From Candidatus Avimonas caecicola (GTDB lineage Bacteria > Bacillota > Clostridia > Oscillospirales > Acutalibacteraceae): a stretch of 63,467 nucleotides of DNA. Shown piece by piece: positions 42,279 through 51,027 of this stretch; position 1 is the first letter of the stretch; every line of letters begins with the position of its first letter. The notes below the pieces were generated by a model. That model was not told where the DNA came from, searched no databases, and worked only from the letters and a program-made list of their open reading frames with translations. A program made the translations under genes and the position numbers. The stretch covers positions 1 to 63,467 of the forward strand of contig CAJFTG010000021.1 in assembly GCA_904419875.1 (NCBI GenBank). The letters are read 5' to 3'.

Positions 42279-43418
42279 TTACAGTTCGCCGGACAGCAAT
42301 CGGGAAATCGAATATTTGGCCCCGCCCCGGGCGACGGACGCCTCCCCGTAATGGGCCAGATAGACCTTCGCTCCGCAGGCCGGGGCAAGGTCGGCGCCGC
42401 CGGATGCAAGCAGGATGGAATCGACCGCGGAGGGGGAAACCCCTCCTATGACAACGGCGTCCGGATTATACAGGCAGGCCATATTGTAAATCGCGCGGGA
42501 CAGCTGACGGCCGTAAAGGCGCAGAATCGCCAGTACGGCCGGGTCCCCCGCCTGAGCAAGGCGGAAAAAGGCCGGATAAGAAAAGGACGCCAGCGGGTCC
42601 CCGTTCGGAATGCCCGGCGCCTCCCCGGCCCGCGACAGGTACTGCTTGGCCACCTGCCGGCGGATAAACCGCAGGCCGGCCATATCGTCCAGCGTAACCG
42701 GACAGCCGTCGGCGTCATATGTTTCAATGATTTTTCCGGCTTCGGGCAGACGCCCCGCCAGAAAGGGGGAGACCATGCCGTCCGTAATCAGGCTCACCCG
42801 CACCGTCTCGCCGATCTCCAGATACAGCACATTGGAACGGTCTTCGCTGAAATGAAACAAAGCTTCCGCCAGCGCCGTCAGGTTGAGGCTGTTTTCACAA
42901 TAAACCGGCAGGTCAAACTCCAGGGAAAGCGAACCGCAGAATGCCTCCGCGGGGCTTTTCGCCCCGGGCTCGAGGCTGTCCGCGATGCAGACGCAAAAGC
43001 AGGACGGGAGGCATGACGCCGGGACACGGGAACGCACCAGGCTGGACAGCAGTTCGGAGGAGAGTTCATTCGCCGCGACCGGAACCGTGCAGTGAGAACG
43101 GACATTGGAGCAGAAATCCATCAGGAAAAAACGGACCTCCCGGGAACAGAGCTCCAGCACGACGGTGTAACCCGCATCGGGATTGGTTTCCAGATAAACC
43201 GGCTTGCGTCCCAGATAGGCGGCGCCCCGGCCGGCCTCCTGAATAAATCCGAGGGAAATCAGGTGGTCGATGATGTTGGTGATGCTTGCGGGGCTCAGTC
43301 CGGTGACGGAGGAAAGCTGCGTACGTGAAAGATGCCCCAGCTTCTCAATCGTCTGCAAGACCGAACGGACCGCCGGCCTCTTAAGATAAGAATTGAGCGA
43401 AAACAGTTTGTTGGTCAT
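42279..43418 (-). CDS. ROK-family transcriptional repressor
   Basis: A 379-residue regulator: an N-terminal winged helix (about residues 14-75, RSVLQTIEKLGHLSRTQLSSVTGLSPASITNIIDHLISLG) followed by a ROK domain (GYTVVLELCSREVRFFLMD, ENSLNLTALAEALF, NMACLYNPDAVVIGG). The ROK sugar-kinase motif is altered: no clear DxGxT phosphate loop and no CxCGxxGC zinc motif could be found, as is common in regulatory members. It is the first gene of the minus-strand unit ROK-GH3-GNAT and faces the large plus-strand operon across a 270-base AT-rich intergenic region, so it probably controls both. Confidence 0.87.
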   Translation of the reverse strand: MTNKLFSLNSYLKRPAVRSVLQTIEKLGHLSRTQLSSVTGLSPASITNIIDHLISLGFIQEAGRGAAYLGRKPVYLETNPDAGYTVVLELCSREVRFFLMDFCSNVRSHCTVPVAANELSSELLSSLVRSRVPASCLPSCFCVCIADSLEPGAKSPAEAFCGSLSLEFDLPVYCENSLNLTALAEALFHFSEDRSNVLYLEIGETVRVSLITDGMVSPFLAGRLPEAGKIIETYDADGCPVTLDDMAGLRFIRRQVAKQYLSRAGEAPGIPNGDPLASFSYPAFFRLAQAGDPAVLAILRLYGRQLSRAIYNMACLYNPDAVVIGGVSPSAVDSILLASGGADLAPACGAKVYLAHYGEASVARGGAKYSISRLLSGEL

Positions 43419-43466
43419 CGTGCCGTCTCCCTCCCCCCCGTTTTCGGAATTATTTTAAGTAATTGA

Positions 43467-43495
43467 AGTATATATCAGAAATTCCGCCAAGTCAA
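43467..43495 (-). promoter_or_regulatory. Promoter of the ROK-GH3-GNAT unit
   Basis: On the minus strand: -35 TTGACT (43490-43495), 17 bases, -10 TATACT (43467-43472), 49 bases upstream of the regulator ATG. Confidence 0.78.
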
Positions 43496-43578
43496 TCCAG
43501 GATTTTCCAGTTTATTGCTCTATCATCGTAATTTTAAGGTATATTTTTAAATTTATAAAATAATTTTTTAAAATCGTA

Positions 43579-43607
43579 TTTACAACTGTATCAATATATG
43601 CTAATAT
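43579..43607 (+). promoter_or_regulatory. Promoter of the glycan-utilisation operon
   Basis: -35 TTTACA (43579-43584), 17 bases, -10 TAATAT (43602-43607), inside a very AT-rich stretch (43500-43680). A ROK operator is expected here, but no single palindrome stands out among the many TTTAAAATATTTA-like strings. Confidence 0.6.
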
Positions 43608-43691
43608 TATCCTCAAATAAGCCGTTAATTATAAAATATTTTTACTTTTTAAAATATTTAATTTCATTTTATAAATAAATAGGTGAGAACA

Positions 43692-45284
43692 TTGCACTTT
43701 TACAGCTATGACATGCGGGACCCGGTGTTCCTATTGGCCGGATGGGCCCTCAGCGTCCAGATCATCACCTTGGAAAACATCTACGGCCTGGCGCCGGACG
43801 CCCTCTCGGTTCAGGAAACCGAATCAGGCGGCGTTCTGGAATGCGGGGCTCTTCGGTTTGCCGGCGGACAGGAACGGGCAGAAGGCAGGGTGCGCGTGAC
43901 CGCCAAACGGGAGACGGAACGCCTGACCTTCCGGGTGAACGCAGCCATGCGGCAAAAAATCAAATGCATCAAACTGCTGCTGCGTCGTCTGCCGGACGGC
44001 TGTTATTATGACCTGTCGGGCAAGCCGGAGCCGTTTCCCCGGGAGGGGAGGGTCTGCAAGTATCCGCTTTGGATGCGCCTGCCCCTGCTGGGAATGCGTT
44101 TTTCCGGCGCCTCCGGTGTGTGGGGGGTGTCCGCCCGCCGGGAGCGGGTCGGCACTTACCGCTTTGCTCTTTATTCCGAGGAGCAGCTTTGGAGCGGCCC
44201 GGACGGGTTTGTTCTCGAGCTGATTCACGAGCAGGACGCAGACCGGCTGGACTGCCGGATGCAATCCTGCGACTGGGTCCTTCGGCCGGCGGCGGATTGG
44301 GACGGCTGTGTGGAGGAATATCTCCGGTTTGCCGAGCGGCGGCTGGGGCTGACCCCCTGGGAACAGCGGACAGATGTCCCCGCCTGGCTTCGGGACATCC
44401 GGCTCTGTGTGACCCTGCATGGTATGCACTGGTCGGGATACCGTTTCCTGTGCTATCGGGAAATGCAGGACATTCTGGAATATGTGGCCGGGCAGATCCT
44501 CCCCTGCCGGGTGCTTGTATTTCTGCCGGGGTGGGAAGGCAGGTATTACTGGCAGTACGGCGATTACCGGCCCGAACCCCGTCTGGGCGGGGAAGCGGCC
44601 TTTGCGGAGCTGTTTCGCTTTGCAAGGGAGCGCGGTTTTCACCTGATGCCGATGTTCGGCGGGAACTGCTGCAACATGACGTTTGCAGAATGTGCCCGGT
44701 TCGGCGCGGATGCCTATTTGAAGTCCCCGCTCAGGAACCGCTATCACGGAAACGGGCCGGACTGGAACCAGGACCGGGGGCAGGACACCGGCTGGCAGGC
44801 CTGGCTCAACCCGGGGCACCCTGCCTGGCGGCGGGAGCTCTGCCGCCAGATCCTCGCGTTGAAGGAAACCTACGGCTTCGACGCCGTTTATCTGGACACC
44901 ATTTACGCCTGGGAAAACGATCCGGATCACAGTGTGGCGGACGGCATCCGCGCGGTGCGGGACCGCTTGCGGGAGGCGGGGCTGATGGTCGCCGCCGAGG
45001 ATTGGTTTGACGCGCTGCTGGGACAATTTCCGCTCTTTCTCAACGACTGGGATCCTGAGGCGGTTGCTCTGCCGAAATGGTTCGGCCGGTACGCCCGCTA
45101 CATCGCTTTCATCGGGCACGCCGAACCCTCCCGCGGCAGCGGAGGCGTGCAGCACGGACGCTGTTTCCCCTACCGTCAGCCGCTGGACGACGCGGCTTAT
45201 CTGCCGACGCTTTCCTTTGTGAACGGGACACTGGAACAGGCCGAAGCGGAGATCTGCCGCGTGATCGCCTCGGCGGCCCGCTGA
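43692..45284 (+). CDS. Predicted TIM-barrel glycosidase-like protein
   Basis: A 530-residue cytoplasmic protein, the first gene of the large operon. Seen: a beta-rich N-terminal domain (about residues 1-230) followed by a TIM-barrel-like domain with CRVLVFLPGWEGRYYWQYGDY, FHLMPMFGGNCCNMTF, WLNPGHPAWRREL, GFDAVYLDTIYAWENDPDH (a typical strand-end Asp), and AAEDWFDALLG (possible acid/base Glu). The YLDT and AED arrangement resembles retaining glycosidases of clan GH-D or the DUF6259 group, but I cannot name a family with certainty. The TTG at 43692 is preferred because AGGTGAG is six bases before it; GTG 43683 is the alternative. No signal peptide. Confidence 0.65.
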   Translation: MHFYSYDMRDPVFLLAGWALSVQIITLENIYGLAPDALSVQETESGGVLECGALRFAGGQERAEGRVRVTAKRETERLTFRVNAAMRQKIKCIKLLLRRLPDGCYYDLSGKPEPFPREGRVCKYPLWMRLPLLGMRFSGASGVWGVSARRERVGTYRFALYSEEQLWSGPDGFVLELIHEQDADRLDCRMQSCDWVLRPAADWDGCVEEYLRFAERRLGLTPWEQRTDVPAWLRDIRLCVTLHGMHWSGYRFLCYREMQDILEYVAGQILPCRVLVFLPGWEGRYYWQYGDYRPEPRLGGEAAFAELFRFARERGFHLMPMFGGNCCNMTFAECARFGADAYLKSPLRNRYHGNGPDWNQDRGQDTGWQAWLNPGHPAWRRELCRQILALKETYGFDAVYLDTIYAWENDPDHSVADGIRAVRDRLREAGLMVAAEDWFDALLGQFPLFLNDWDPEAVALPKWFGRYARYIAFIGHAEPSRGSGGVQHGRCFPYRQPLDDAAYLPTLSFVNGTLEQAEAEICRVIASAAR

Positions 45285-45306
45285 GATGGGGTATTTCAAA
45301 GGACAA

Positions 45307-45337
45307 AACCGCCAACCTTCTTCCCAAGGCGGCGGTT
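45307..45337 (+). other. Hairpin before the first solute-binding protein gene
   Basis: AACCGCC and GGCGGTT enclose CCTT/AAGG, a two-part stem with a six-base loop, followed by AGATTTTAAGGAGG. The T run overlaps the start of the ribosome binding site, so it could act as an attenuator or as an mRNA 5' cap for the abundant binding protein. Confidence 0.5.
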
Positions 45338-45358
45338 AGATTTTAAGGAGGTAGTACA

Positions 45359-46756
45359 ATGAAACGCATGAAACGAACCCTTGCAGCTCTTCTGGCGATG
45401 ACCATGCTCGTTCCGCTGGCCTCGTGCAGCGGTACGGGCGGCGGGGAGAGCGCTCCCTCCTCCAGCGGAGGCGTCTCTTCGGGAACCGAACCGGGAGCCG
45501 AGGAGGTGGAAACCTACGGCGGCATCACCATCACGCTCTGCAACGCCTGGGGCAAGGATCTGACCCCCGGCCAGAACGACGAGACCGATCGCTTTATCGA
45601 CCGGATCGCCGAAGTGGAAGAAAAGTATGACGTCGAGTTTGTCTATGCCAAGGGTCCGGAAGAGTATTACGACAACATGGTCACCACGATCATGGCCGGC
45701 GAGCCTTACGGCGATTTGATGTTCGCCTTCCCCTCCTATTTCCTGGATTGGGTAAAGGCGGGGGCGGTCAAGGACCTGACCGACCTGGGTTTGAGCTTTG
45801 AGCATCCCGACCTGAATCCTGTCGCCGCCGTGGAGGGAACCATCGACGGACGCGTCTACGGCTTCAACATGGACAAGGCCGAGGTCAACAGCATGATGGC
45901 CTTCAACAAGCGGCTTTTTGAAGAAGCCGGGCTGGAAAGCCCGTACGACCTCATTGAGCGCGACGAATGGACCTTCGCCACCATGGAAGAATACGCCAAA
46001 AAGCTCACGAAGACCGATGCGAACGGCAACAACACCCAGTGGGGCCTGTCCACGTTCGATCCGCCCTGGCTGGGCGTCACCATGATCTACGCCAACAACG
46101 GCAAGGTCGTCGATTTCCAGTCGGACGGCACCGCCAAGTTTACAATGGATGAGCCGAACGCCCTGGAGGCAATGGACCTTCTGAACAAGATGGTCAACGT
46201 GGACAAGAGCGTCCTGGTCACCGAAGCCGGTGAAGACTGGTCCACGGCAGTCAAGGCTTTCACGGACGGCAAGGTGGGGATGCTCCGCGCCGAACAGTGG
46301 ATCATCGACTGCTTCAACGCCTGGGATATGGCCGACGATTTCGGCATTGTCTACTTCCCGAAGGGCCCCAAGGCCGCCGATTACGTGGATGATATCTCAA
46401 GCCAGGCGGTGTATTTCGTTCCCTCCTGCGTGGACGACGAGCGGGCCAAGGCGGCGGTAACCGTCTACATGGCGCTGTTCTCCGACCTTTATCCGGAAAT
46501 GAGCGAAGAGGAAGAGGCGGAGATGCGCTTTATGGCGAAATGCCGCGATGAAGAGTCGGTGCAGTTTATGGCGGATGTTTACAACAAAGGGTACACCCAG
46601 TCCACCCAGATCGGCAAGGCCGGCCTGACCGACGCGATGCCGGAGATCTTCCGTGAATTGTTTGAGGGCAAATCCACCCCCGCCGCCATTGTTGGCGAAA
46701 AGAAAGCGTCTCTCCAGGCAATGTTGGACGAGCGGTTTGCGTTCGCCGCAGACTGA
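45359..46756 (+). CDS. Sugar ABC transporter solute-binding lipoprotein
   Basis: A 465-residue lipoprotein that captures a sugar outside the cell. Seen: signal peptide MKRMKRTLAALLAMTM with lipobox LASC (Cys near 23), a Ser/Gly linker, and the two-lobe binding-protein fold from about residue 45: GITITLCNAWGKDLTPGQNDE, YDNMVTTIMAGEPYGDLMFAFP, NKRLFEEAGLESPYDLI and WTFATMEEYAKKLTKTDANG, which are the family-1 type segments. Start after AAGGAGG. It is separated from the 961-residue binding protein by a 15-bp hairpin. The partner permeases are probably one of the two pairs downstream. Confidence 0.93.
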   Translation: MKRMKRTLAALLAMTMLVPLASCSGTGGGESAPSSSGGVSSGTEPGAEEVETYGGITITLCNAWGKDLTPGQNDETDRFIDRIAEVEEKYDVEFVYAKGPEEYYDNMVTTIMAGEPYGDLMFAFPSYFLDWVKAGAVKDLTDLGLSFEHPDLNPVAAVEGTIDGRVYGFNMDKAEVNSMMAFNKRLFEEAGLESPYDLIERDEWTFATMEEYAKKLTKTDANGNNTQWGLSTFDPPWLGVTMIYANNGKVVDFQSDGTAKFTMDEPNALEAMDLLNKMVNVDKSVLVTEAGEDWSTAVKAFTDGKVGMLRAEQWIIDCFNAWDMADDFGIVYFPKGPKAADYVDDISSQAVYFVPSCVDDERAKAAVTVYMALFSDLYPEMSEEEEAEMRFMAKCRDEESVQFMADVYNKGYTQSTQIGKAGLTDAMPEIFRELFEGKSTPAAIVGEKKASLQAMLDERFAFAAD

Positions 46757-46772
46757 CCGGACGGGAACCGGC

Positions 46773-46805
46773 CTGCGGGAACGCCCCGACGGGGCGTTCC
46801 CGCAG
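46773..46805 (+). other. 15-bp intercistronic hairpin after the binding protein gene
   Basis: CTGCGGGAACGCCCC (46773-46787) pairs perfectly with 46791-46805 across a three-base loop, with no T run. Such hairpins after binding-protein genes usually stabilise the upstream mRNA and let that protein be made in excess. Confidence 0.8.
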
Positions 46806-46834
46806 CGTGCGGCCCTGCAAAAGGGGGAATACCT

Positions 46835-49720
46835 GTGGGCAAAAAGCTGAGCGCGCTGTTCTGCGCGGCGCTGCTGGCGTTCGGTTTTCCCGGAACGCCG
46901 GCATCCGGCGCGGAGCAGGCGGAGCCTTCCGCGGCAGTGGAACCGGCCAGGGGCTCAACCGGCTACGAGGAATACCGCCAGGCATCAGCCGCGCCGCCCT
47001 TTGACGGCGAGCCCATCCGGCTGGAGGGAGAAACGCTGCTGGCGGGAGAGGGCGAATTCACCATCGCCGGGGAAGCGCTTGAGGAAATCCGGATCGGGGA
47101 GGAACAGGAGGTCACCTGGACGGTGGAATCCGACTCCGACGCGCAGTATCAAATCTGGATATGCTGCGAGGCGGTCCCCGGCGGAAGCGGCCCGGTGGAG
47201 CTGGAGGTGCTGCTGGACGGGGAATCCCCCTTTCAGGAAGCCTCTCAGCTGGTAATGGAACGCTATTATAAAAACGAACGGGATTCCATAGAAACCGACG
47301 CCAGCCAGAACGATATCCGCCCCACACAGGTGGAGGCGGAGCGCTTAACCGCGCGGGCGCTGCGCGACAGCCGGGGCTATTTCAGCGAGCCCTTCTCCTT
47401 CGAACTGCGCCGCGGCCAAAATCGGCTGACCCTCCGCGTTCAGCGGGAGGCCCTGCGCATCCGCTGGATCGAGCTTCGCGCCCCCTCCGTCCTCCCCGGC
47501 TATGCGCAGGTGAAGGAAAGCTACGGCGACTGCCCGCCCGGGGAACGCAATTACCGCATCCAGGCCGAAGCGGCGGTCTGCCGGAGCGACGCCGTCCTGC
47601 TGCCCGTACCCGACCGCACCTCGGCGGTCACCGAGCCCTATAAAGGGGCCAAAATCAGCCTGAATATGGTCGGCGGGGAGAGCTGGGGCACCGCCGGGCA
47701 GGAACTGGTCTGGAACACGGGCTATATCGAGCAGGAAGGGCTTTACGAGTTGCGGTTTCGCTGTAAGCAGAATTACTCCAAGGCTTTCTTTTCCAACCGC
47801 CTGCTGCAGATCGACGGGGAAACCCCGTTTGCCGAGGCGGAGCACCTGCAGTTCACTTACGACAGCAAATGGCAGATTTATACACTGCGGGACGCCGAGG
47901 GGAATCCCTGCCTGTTCCGGCTGACCGAGGGAGAGCACGAAATCTCCCTGACGGCCACCCTGGGCGGCCTGGGCGAAGTCCTGGGCCGGGCCGAAAGCGT
48001 CATGCGGGACCTCAACCGGATATATTCCGAGGTTCTGATGATTACCGGCTCAAACCCCGACGCTAACCGGGACTATTCGCTGGACCGGGAAATCCCGGAG
48101 ACCATCGCGGAGATGGGAGACAAGGCGGACGAACTGGAAGAAATCATGGAAGCCGTAGTCGAAACCTCCGGACTAACCGGCTCGGATCTGGTAGCCCTCG
48201 ACCGGCTGGCACGCCAGCTGCGCGGTTTTGTGGAGCGCCCCTACGACATCCCTTCCCGCTTCCAGGCTTTTCAAAACAACATTGCGGCGCTGAGCACCTG
48301 GATTATGGATGCGGCCCAGCGTCCGCTTGCGCTTGATTATATCGAGATTGCCGCGCCGGGCTCGCCGCTTCCCAAGGCGGACGACGGCTTCTGGGGCAGT
48401 CTGTGGCATGAAATTTCGATGTTCCTCGCCTCCTTTACACAGGATTACAACGCCTTCAGCGCGGGGCAGGAAGGCGCGGAACAACAGGAAAACATCAGAG
48501 TATGGCTGGCCACCAGCCGGGATTATGCCCAGGTGCTCAGCAACATGATACGCACCGATTTCACGCCCCGGTTCGGCGTTTCCGTGGATCTTCAGATTGT
48601 GACGCTGGATACCGTGATGCCGTCCGTGGCCACCGGCAACGGGCCGGATGTCTGGATAAACACCGGCGTGGCGGAGCCGATTAATTACGCCGCCCGCAAG
48701 GCGGCGGTTGACCTGACGGAATTTTCCGACCTCGACGAGGTGCTCGAGCGCTTTTATCCGTCGGCGGTCGAACCCTTCCGTTTTGAGGGAGGGGTATACG
48801 CACTGCCGGAAACGCAGGGCTTCCTGATGATGTTCACCCGCACGGATCTCCTGGAGGAACTCGGCCTGGAAAAGCCGCAGACCTGGGATGACCTGATCCG
48901 GATGATTCCCGTGCTCTCCCAAAACAATATGGGCTTCCTTCTGGACGGCAAAGACTCCCGCACCAGCCCGAGCGACCTCGGAACCAATCCGGTTTCGGCC
49001 ATCACGCTGCTGTGTACGCTGCTGTATCAAAACGGGGGCGAGGTTTATCAGTCGGACGGGGCCGCCTCTGCCCTCGACAGCGAGGCCGCGCTCCAAAGCT
49101 TCCAGGAGCTGGCCAAATTCTACACCAATTACGGGATGCCGCTGAGTTTTGACGTCACCACCCGCTTCCGGTCCGGTGAGGCGCCCGTGGTGATCGCCAA
49201 CTACAGCCTGTACAACAACCTGACGGTATCCGCGCCGGAAATCCGCGGGCTGTGGGAAATGGACCCCATTCCCGGCACGCTCAAGCCGGATGGAACGATC
49301 GACCGTTCGGTCCGCAGCGTGTCAAGCGGCGCCATGATCCTGTCCAACAGCGCCTGCCGGGAAGCCGGCTGGGAATTTTTGAAGTGGTGGACCGACGCGC
49401 CCACCCAAACGGAATACGCCAAGGAGTTGGAAAGCATCATGGGCCCCGCCGCACGCCTGCAGACCGCCAACATTGAAGCGCTCGCCGCTCTCTCCTGGTC
49501 CAAGCGGGATTTTGCGGCCCTTTCGGAACAAATCCGGTGGGCCAAGGCGATGCCGGAGGTCCCCGGCGGGTACTATACCAGCCGCCATGTGGAGAACGCG
49601 CTGCGCACCGTTGTACTCAACGGGGACGACCCGCGGGAAACCATGCTGGATTACGTCCGGCTGATCAATGAAGAAATTCACGTGAAAAGGGCGGAATTCG
49701 GCCTGAGCACCAATCTGTAA
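46835..49720 (+). CDS. Large (961 aa) two-part exported protein ending in a solute-binding domain
   Basis: An exported protein with an N-terminal signal peptide (GKKLSALFCAALLAFGF, cleavage near PASGA) and no lipobox Cys. The first 500 residues contain two beta-sandwich domains that look like carbohydrate-binding modules (RIQAEAAVCRS with GLYELRFRCKQ; ALDYIEIAAPG at the end of the second). A helical linker follows (EMGDKADELEEIMEAVVETSG). From about residue 560 there is a complete binding-protein fold: GVSVDLQIVTLDTVMPSVATGNGPDVWI, YALPETQGFLMMFTRTDLLEELGLEKPQTWDDLI and REAGWEFLKWWTDAPTQTEYA. So it is a membrane-surface capture protein with its own glycan-binding modules. GTG start at 46835 follows AAGGGGGAA. 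Confidence 0.82.
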   Translation: MGKKLSALFCAALLAFGFPGTPASGAEQAEPSAAVEPARGSTGYEEYRQASAAPPFDGEPIRLEGETLLAGEGEFTIAGEALEEIRIGEEQEVTWTVESDSDAQYQIWICCEAVPGGSGPVELEVLLDGESPFQEASQLVMERYYKNERDSIETDASQNDIRPTQVEAERLTARALRDSRGYFSEPFSFELRRGQNRLTLRVQREALRIRWIELRAPSVLPGYAQVKESYGDCPPGERNYRIQAEAAVCRSDAVLLPVPDRTSAVTEPYKGAKISLNMVGGESWGTAGQELVWNTGYIEQEGLYELRFRCKQNYSKAFFSNRLLQIDGETPFAEAEHLQFTYDSKWQIYTLRDAEGNPCLFRLTEGEHEISLTATLGGLGEVLGRAESVMRDLNRIYSEVLMITGSNPDANRDYSLDREIPETIAEMGDKADELEEIMEAVVETSGLTGSDLVALDRLARQLRGFVERPYDIPSRFQAFQNNIAALSTWIMDAAQRPLALDYIEIAAPGSPLPKADDGFWGSLWHEISMFLASFTQDYNAFSAGQEGAEQQENIRVWLATSRDYAQVLSNMIRTDFTPRFGVSVDLQIVTLDTVMPSVATGNGPDVWINTGVAEPINYAARKAAVDLTEFSDLDEVLERFYPSAVEPFRFEGGVYALPETQGFLMMFTRTDLLEELGLEKPQTWDDLIRMIPVLSQNNMGFLLDGKDSRTSPSDLGTNPVSAITLLCTLLYQNGGEVYQSDGAASALDSEAALQSFQELAKFYTNYGMPLSFDVTTRFRSGEAPVVIANYSLYNNLTVSAPEIRGLWEMDPIPGTLKPDGTIDRSVRSVSSGAMILSNSACREAGWEFLKWWTDAPTQTEYAKELESIMGPAARLQTANIEALAALSWSKRDFAALSEQIRWAKAMPEVPGGYYTSRHVENALRTVVLNGDDPRETMLDYVRLINEEIHVKRAEFGLSTNL

Positions 49721-50115
49721 GCAAAGCGGGCCTCCCGCCGAAGAACAGGCCGCGCAGGCGGGCACAAGACCGGGCCCGCACCGCATTCCGCCTGAAAAAG
49801 CGGGCGTCAGATTGAGTTCTTTCCCCGGGCTTCTCCGCAGGGACGGCAGACAGGCGGACGGCTTCCCGCTCGCCCATCCCCATCCCCTTTCCCCGCCGGT
49901 CGATGTGCGGGATTGCCGGAAAGGTGTCCTTGTGTACCAATGTGTACTATTGTGCACTATTGTACACAACGGCATTTTCCGGGCACGGATCATCCCCGGC
50001 GCCATGTGTCCGGCCCGGCCCGGCAACCCTGCTCAGGTATCCGATACGGACAGGAACGCGGCCGGCCGCCGGGCCCCTGCCCGCCAACATCTTGAAAGTG
50101 AAGGAGGAGACCGGA
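49721..50115. other. 395-base gap in the operon with a decanucleotide repeat
   Basis: No gene. It interrupts an otherwise tightly packed operon and contains the 10-base repeat at 49931-49970. No promoter was recognised. Confidence 0.5.
49931..49970. repeat. Decanucleotide direct repeat in the permease leader
   Basis: Four 10-base units in exact register: TGTGTACCAA, TGTGTACTAT, TGTGCACTAT and TGTACACAAC. The last unit reads as a partial reverse complement of the first (TTGTACACAA and TTGGTACACA), so the tract also has dyad character. Confidence 0.88.
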
Positions 50116-51027
50116 ATGACGGGACAGCGCACCCAGGAGCCGCTTTTGCGCCGCGTGCGGAAAGCTTGGGTATCCTATCTTTTCTTATTGCCCTATGCTT
50201 CCGTTTTTTTGGCGTTTACGGTATTGCCCGTGATCATGTCTCTTTGGAACAGCTTTACCTACAACAACCTGCTTGAACCGGCGCGCTTTGTCGGGTTCAG
50301 CAACTATGTCCGCATGTTCACACAGGACGCCTCCTTCCTGCAGGCGGTGAAAAACACCTTTGTGATCGCGCTGGTCACCGGACCGGGAGGCTATCTGCTG
50401 AGCCTGTTTCTGGCCTGGCTGATCAACGGAATGACGCGGCCGCTGCGCACCCTGTTCGTGCTGATTTTCTACGCTCCCACCATGTCTTCGGCTATCTACT
50501 CCATCTGGGGAATCCTGTTCAGCAGCGACGAATACGGCTACATCAACGGATTCCTCATGAGCCTGAACCTGATTCGGGAACCGGTTTCCTGGCTGCTGGA
50601 TGAACAGTACATCCTGACGGTCGTAATCATCTGCGTGCTCTGGACCAGCATGGGCGCCGGCTTCCTGTCCTTCGTCGCGGGCCTGCGCAGCATCGACAAG
50701 CAGTATTACGAGGCGGCGAGTGTGGACGGCATCCGCAGCCGCTGGCAGGAACTCTGGTTTATCACCCTGCCGATGATGAAGCCGCAGCTCCTGTTCGGCG
50801 CGATCATGAGCATTACGTCCTCCTTCTCCGTGCATGAGGTCACGATGGTGCTCGCCGGCTTTCCAAGCACAAACAACGCCGCGCTGACCGTGGTCAACCA
50901 TCTGTACGATTATGGGTATCTCCGTTTCGAGCTGGGATATGCCTCGGCCATCGCCACCGTCCTGTTTCTGACGATGATGGGGGCCAACAAGCTTGTCAAC
51001 CTGCTTTTGAGAAGGGTGGGAAAATAA
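50116..51027 (+). CDS. Sugar ABC transporter permease (MalF/LplB-like)
   Basis: A 303-residue membrane protein with six segments. Seen: SYLFLLPYASVFLAFTVLPVIMSLWNSFT at the N-terminus, LFVLIFYAPTMSSAIYSIWG, and the EAA loop YYEAASVDGIRSRWQELWFITLPMMKPQLLFG, the signature of type-I importers. Start after AAGGAGGAG. It joins the next gene without a gap and pairs with it. No ATPase is encoded with it. Confidence 0.93.
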   Translation: MTGQRTQEPLLRRVRKAWVSYLFLLPYASVFLAFTVLPVIMSLWNSFTYNNLLEPARFVGFSNYVRMFTQDASFLQAVKNTFVIALVTGPGGYLLSLFLAWLINGMTRPLRTLFVLIFYAPTMSSAIYSIWGILFSSDEYGYINGFLMSLNLIREPVSWLLDEQYILTVVIICVLWTSMGAGFLSFVAGLRSIDKQYYEAASVDGIRSRWQELWFITLPMMKPQLLFGAIMSITSSFSVHEVTMVLAGFPSTNNAALTVVNHLYDYGYLRFELGYASAIATVLFLTMMGANKLVNLLLRRVGK

